DNA of 64,000 nt from Ascidia mentula. Its lineage: Eukaryota > Chordata > Ascidiacea > Phlebobranchia > Ascidiidae. Under the pieces are notes generated by a model. That model was not told the origin of the DNA and did not search any database. It worked only from the letters and a program-made list of their open reading frames with translations. The stretch lies in the NCBI GenBank assembly GCA_947561715.1, contig OX387205.1:7383001-7447000 (forward strand). Reading direction: 5' to 3'. Of the stretch, positions 59,493 to 64,000 are shown piece after piece. Each line of letters opens with the position of its first letter. Position 1 is the first letter of the stretch. The position numbers were made by a program, and so were the translations under genes.

Positions 59493-59744
59493 AATATAAT
59501 TGAAAATATTGGCAGAGAGGGTAAATAGTTGATACTCATCCATTAAACAAGCAGAGGGTTTACTATTATGTTTTATGGCACGCCCGTCATTTATATTTGA
59601 AACAGAAATATAAGCAGTGAGCACTAATCCCTTTAACTACCTTTTCATGTGCACACATTGGAGGCAAATACAAAGTATACAGAATTTTCTTTATAACCCC
59701 AAAATCTTTCATTTTCATGGGAATAGCGATACTCCAACACAGTC

Positions 59745-60110
59745 ATTCTGATAGAAAACCTAGGATTTGTACTTTGTTTTTCCGTTAATCGTTTTCCCGT
59801 TAATCAGCGCATCATTCTTGACAGATACAGAGATTTTAAAAAAATTATAGGGGGCGGAAAGTATTTTGGCACGCGGTTGAATGTGACATACCCCCCCCTA
59901 GCAAAACACGCAAAATCGCTTGTGTTTGAAGTCATTCTGATGGAATGCCTGGGATTTGTACCGATTTTAATTGTTTTCTCAAAAAAAAAATTATAGGGGG
60001 CGGAAAGTATTTTGGCACGCGGTTGAATGTGAGGTACCCCCAGTAGAGAAATACGTAAAATCGCTGATGTTTGTAGCCATTCTGATAAAAAAGCGTGGGA
60101 TTTGCTGCCA
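59745..60110 (-). repeat. Tandem repeat, right (inverted) arm
   Basis: About two copies of the same unit as 50790-51560, in opposite orientation (GGGGCGGAAAGTATTTTGGC at two places, about 59856 and 59998). Confidence 0.85.
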
Positions 60111-60300
60111 TTAATTTGTGTGTACTAACTGTCCTGTTTGATTTTGGTTTAAATAACTAGACCTACTGTGATTTATGGACAGAACAAACACGTTTGTATC
60201 TTATAAACCATCTCGTGAAATGGTGATCATTAATGCGGAACGACTATTTCGAAGAAACATATTCGGATTCTGCCAGAATGACAGTAGTAGCACTACTGCC

Positions 60301-61202
60301 GTTTCGGCGAAATATTTTTATTTAACGAAATAAATTTCACGCATGAATGAATACAACTTCAAACGTTTAAAAACAATAAAAAACCTATGTTATTATTTTA
60401 ACGATTATATTTTTACACAAGTTGAACCAGCAGTACCTGCAATTTAGATTGCGAGCACAAACAAAGCAATATGGATCTGAAGTCGCTTGCTGTAGGCCCT
60501 ACAGTGTAGGCGAACATATGAAACCTTTTATTTAAAACACACTTTTTTAGAGTGATGTATACAATCTGCGGTCTATAATAATCAATTGCGGTTTTTACCG
60601 GCCACTCGTCTTTATCCAAACAGTTTCATTTATTGTGTTTAACTGTGCCGTGTTTTTATTGTTACGGGAAAATGATGAAAATAAACTGAATTGAAAAGAA
60701 AGTCACTTATTAAAACATATACCAGTGCATTCGGAACTTGGTAGGTCAACTACTGCGGATTATTATTACCTACGGTTGCAAGCATGATTTTAATGCTCAG
60801 TGATCAAGTTTGTGACGTCTGATCACTTGTGAAAAATGTGGCGATTAATATGCCTTGCGGTAATTAAAAGGTATGTGTTGAATAAACGCGGTCGCGAGAT
60901 GTCGCACCTGCCCATATGCTTTTGCATTGAAATACCAATTTCCCGTCAATTTGTGCATTTCTCCAACTGTTTTCCTTCAGTAAGTTCAAAAATTAAATGA
61001 ACATTAACGCTTTGGAAACACGTAGCCTTGTCGAATCTAGAATAATTCCCTTGAACGATTATGATAGTTACTAAGGGTTATAACGTAAAGTCAGGCGGTT
61101 CGTTGCAAATCAACATTAATAGTTACAGTTACCTCACATAAAGGAAGTGTTTGTGTTTGAGCAAGTCCGTTTTTAAATCAATTTCGTATAAAAACTGGGC
61201 CG
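60301..61202. other. Intergenic stretch, nothing recognised
   Basis: No gene, RNA or repeat ends found. Confidence 0.4.
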
Positions 61203-61440
61203 CTGCCGCTCTCATTGACTAATGGCTCTTTTGCGCTTATAATATGATTTGGGTGAAAGCCGAGCCGATAGCGCCATTGGATCCCAAACAGTTGTTTGGC
61301 CATAGTGCGCTCCACGTGGTTCGTATATGATGATTGGTACCTAGTTTGGTACCCAACATATCAACGATTGACAGAAAGGTACCACAAAGTGGAAATCTGT
61401 GTGCCTGCTACAGTCTACCAGCTATCAGCATGTGCCACGG
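61203..61440 (+). mobile_element. Retrozyme-like body without ribozyme end
   Basis: It begins near TGCCGCTCTCATTG, the counterpart of the sequence just 3' of the ribozyme cut at 31.47 kb, and includes TGGCTCTTTTGCGC (shared, inverted, with 31239-31254), GCCATAGTGCGCTCCAC (shared with 5853-5876), GGTACCTAGTTTGGTACCCA and GGTACCACAAAGTGGAAAT. The similarity stops at GTGCCAC, where the hammerhead would begin, so this copy shows the full body but no ribozyme. Confidence 0.75.
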
Positions 61441-63485
61441 TCACCCCTGTCTGGGGCGCTTTGTTTTTGACAAATAGTAGGTTCTTGTATGGCATATTCT
61501 ACCTCATATAAGGCTTCGGGACAAAGTTTTAACACTTGCATTCCACTGTGCACTACACTCCAAAAACATGCTGTAAAAAGAAAAAAACTATCTGAAGCAT
61601 TTCCCTCCATTCGTTTTTATTCTCCATATCGAAGAGGTTTTCGGATTACACGTCCTCTTCGGGTAACGTGAATATCTTGTTGCGACAAAGGTGCAGCGTC
61701 AGATGCAATAGAATAATAGAAGGATCTGTAGATTCCCAAATCCAATCTCGTTGATTGTTTCATGTTATATTCTCGATGTTTGGCACAACTCTTGTTATTG
61801 TGTAACAAAGGCTGTGCAGTAGCCGTGCGCGTGCAGACCTCGTTTATGTTTTTGCTAGTTGTGTTGTTATACTGTGATACTTTCAATATGAATAATTTTA
61901 TTTGAATAAAGTCTTAGTTGCAAAAATGCGGTGTCTAGTGCGGAATCACTCGTCAGCAGATTTAATTTCAGTTACAGCAGCCGAGACAAAATGTATTGAA
62001 CGCCTTGCGTTTTTAGCGCGTTCTTCTATAAACTCCGTGTATCCGACACCAATTAGGTAAACAATCTTTTATTGAGATGACTAAAACGTACGACAGCAGT
62101 CGAGGTTATTGATTTCAAGGTTATTGAGAGTCAGGGCGGTTGTTGTTAAAAGGTTTGCACACGTTTGAGTTGTTCTTTATACGTGGGAAACAGATCACGA
62201 ATATAAACAATGCCAGTATTACATTTTTCATACTAATAAACACTGTGTTCGCTACAAACGCTGCAATATTTTCGCTGAATCAGTCCGATGTTGTTATCCA
62301 ATGACTATTTTGGATGTTGAAAACTTGAACGAAGTCTTGTTTTCCAGCAATATATTCAAACCCTTCTATCTCTGCGACAATCTTTCAGGTTAGGACAATT
62401 CAATATCTTCAGTGCAGCATTTACGATTTGTTGTCAAGCCAGTTTCCTTTCGTGATGGTGTTTTTATCTGTTTATTTCAAAAACAGACTTTTTATCCAGT
62501 ATTTATTCCAAAAAAATGTGCACGTCAGTCACGTCACGTGTTTAGGCAACCGATTTTGTCCAAAAAACTGATTTTAGTCGACAACCAATGTTGGCCCTGC
62601 TGGTCTGTCACAAGTAGCCTATACTGATCACTTTTATGAGTTTTGTTTCTTGATGCTAAACTAAACTGATTTCTTACGTGGTGTGTGACCTGCATTTCCT
62701 TTAAAAAAAATTCATTTATGACATGGGTCTACATTTAAATAATGATATAATGGAATTGATCCCATGCCAGTTTACCATCTGTATTTTGTCACATCCAACA
62801 AAATTTTTAAAATTAGCTAATTTAGAATGTGCTTTAGTAGCCTACCTAGATTGTAAATGAAAACAAGTAAGGAATAAAGAACACTGAATTTTGGGGAGAA
62901 TTCTGCCCAATGGCGAACTTGTCTGACAACAAAAATGTTGCCTGTTATTACACAACAAAGCACTCTTGGAGGGGCAGGTAGTACAGTTTTGTTTATTTCA
63001 TATTCAAGACATATGTCATAGGTTGATAATAAGAGAAACTATATTGCTGGTTTGTTGTAAGGCATGAAAGGTTTTCAAAACTGATAATTTTAATTGTTAT
63101 ATAATTGGATCACTGGTGCTAAGTATTTAAAGTCACCAAATTCTTAATCATAGCTGTGTTTATGCCTTTACTTTGTATCGAACCATGTGCAGTATTAGTT
63201 CAAAAGCAACAACAGTATAACTCGGTTAATCCAGATGCAATTTGTCTGGATTAGGCAGAGTTTGTGGATTGTCCGAAAATGTTTATTTCATATATAAAAC
63301 ACCTGGACATCTTTGTAACTTGCAGTCTAAACAAATTGCACCTCAACATGTGTTTCTAACCTTACTCACAGATTACCTGGAAAGCAGTTGGTGATATCAT
63401 GACAATAAACTGTTACTTATGATAATGTTGGTTAGTCAGTGATTAAGATGTTACAATGTTGGAAAAATGTTACTGAAACACATGG
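61441..63485. other. Intergenic stretch with a possible Tigger-like relic
   Basis: No gene recognised. Around 63214-63290 CAGTATAACTCGGTTAATCC and GGATTAGGCAGAGTTTG resemble the Tigger-like element at 26013; a matching right end was not found. Confidence 0.35.
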
Positions 63486-63493
63486 TTTGTGTA

Positions 63494-63678
63494 CCAGACT
63501 GGAAAAAATGTCGTGCGCGGAGGATATATCCTCCGCGCACTTTTTCGAAAATTCGCCGATAATCCGCGCAATATTAATTAGCTAATGCATTAACATACAA
63601 AAAACGTTGCAATCGTCCGCGCAATTAACGATCGCCGAAACGAAAACCTCCGCGCAAAAAACAAACTTTCCAATCTGG
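63494..63678. mobile_element. Hairpin-bearing MITE, exact 8-bp target duplication
   Basis: Ends CCAGACTGGAAA and, inverted, CCAGATTGGAAA, flanked by TTTGTGTA at 63486-63493 and 63679-63686. It contains a 28-bp perfect palindrome (63513-63540, around GGATATATCC) and repeats of the word CCGCGCA. The 8-bp duplication suggests hAT or a similar superfamily. Confidence 0.8.
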
Positions 63679-63686
63679 TTTGTGTA

Positions 63687-64000
63687 TATACACAGAGGAA
63701 AAAGATTATAAATCATTTATACTAGTCTTGTACTGAAGCTTTAGTTTGCCGAATTTATTAGGCAGATTCAGCAAAATTGGCGAAGCATGGTTTTGGCCGA
63801 ATAATTTGTTTCGATTCAGCCAAAACCAAACTATAAATGCACAATAATAACGTTCTACAATACCAACAATAGCATTTGGACCTTATGGATAATTTTAATT
63901 GCTTTGAAGGTTAATAGTATTTCGGGCACACATTGTGTCTTCTCCGCCTAATTGTTTAGACAACCTACATTTTTTCGGCAAAACAATTCAGTTTTGGTCA
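63687..64000. other. Right edge, nothing recognised
   Basis: AT-rich sequence with GCCGAAT/ATTCGGC words repeated near 63747-63825 and 63945-63985; no gene seen. Confidence 0.35.

Larger units (their letters stand above)
50680..60300. mobile_element. Large fold-back-like element with tandem repeats in both arms
   Basis: The left outer end (CATTCTGGCAGAATCCGAAT, 50695) recurs inverted at 60264-60283. Next to each lies the same tandem unit, in opposite orientation: 4-5 copies at 50790-51560 and about 2 at 59745-60110. Removing the BEL/Pao copy and the 52.3-kb retrozyme leaves about 2.4 kb. No transposase seen. Inverted arms built of subrepeats are typical of fold-back DNA transposons. The exact outer ends and target duplication are not resolved. 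Confidence 0.65.

Overview
The window is animal nuclear DNA: AT-rich, with GT-AG introns (many only a few hundred bases or less) and chordate-type genes interrupted by many small transposons. Four host genes can be read exon by exon: a CCDC18-like coiled-coil gene (+, 5' end missing, up to 11373), a LIM-homeobox gene of the Lhx3/4 class (+, 13801-17633), the peroxisomal bifunctional enzyme EHHADH (+, 25074-33864), and the TPR/GoLoco spindle-orientation gene LGN/AGS3 (GPSM1/2, -, 46951-42405). Gene content, a single Lhx3/4 and a single GPSM, and compact introns suggest an invertebrate chordate, most likely an ascidian tunicate; that is an inference, not a species call. The genes show no operon-like relationship to each other.

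Layout: 1-11373 CCDC18-like gene; 11374-13773 featureless spacer; 13774-17860 Lhx3/4; 17861-25073 intergenic, carrying a broken BEL/Pao remnant and a cluster of short inverted-repeat (MITE-like) elements; 25074-34059 EHHADH, with nested DNA-transposon relics in intron 2, a 54-nt in-frame intron and a probable GC-AG intron; 34392-42400 intergenic MITEs, a Penelope endonuclease scrap, and BEL/Pao and Ty3/Gypsy remnants; 42405-46951 GPSM; 47790-50570 a BEL/Pao scrap and a long palindrome; 50680-60300 a large inverted-repeat element with tandem repeats in its arms, into which a whole-looking young BEL/Pao element (52514-59492) has inserted; 60301-64000 mostly unassigned sequence plus one hairpin MITE.

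The most striking system is a dispersed family of very small elements carrying type I hammerhead self-cleaving ribozymes. Six loci lie in 64 kb (near 4.8, 5.7-6.2, 27.6, 31.3, 52.3 and 61.2 kb). Two copies (4770-4822 and 31416-31475, + strand) retain every core nucleotide and all three helices on reading. Three loci are flanked by exact 12-13 bp direct repeats, one locus looks like a tandem dimer with a period near 291 bp, and some copies begin with an inverted piece of their own ribozyme end. This fits animal retrozymes, non-autonomous retroelements with circular RNA intermediates. A Penelope-type GIY-YIG remnant near 37.9 kb shows that a candidate partner class has been present in this genome.
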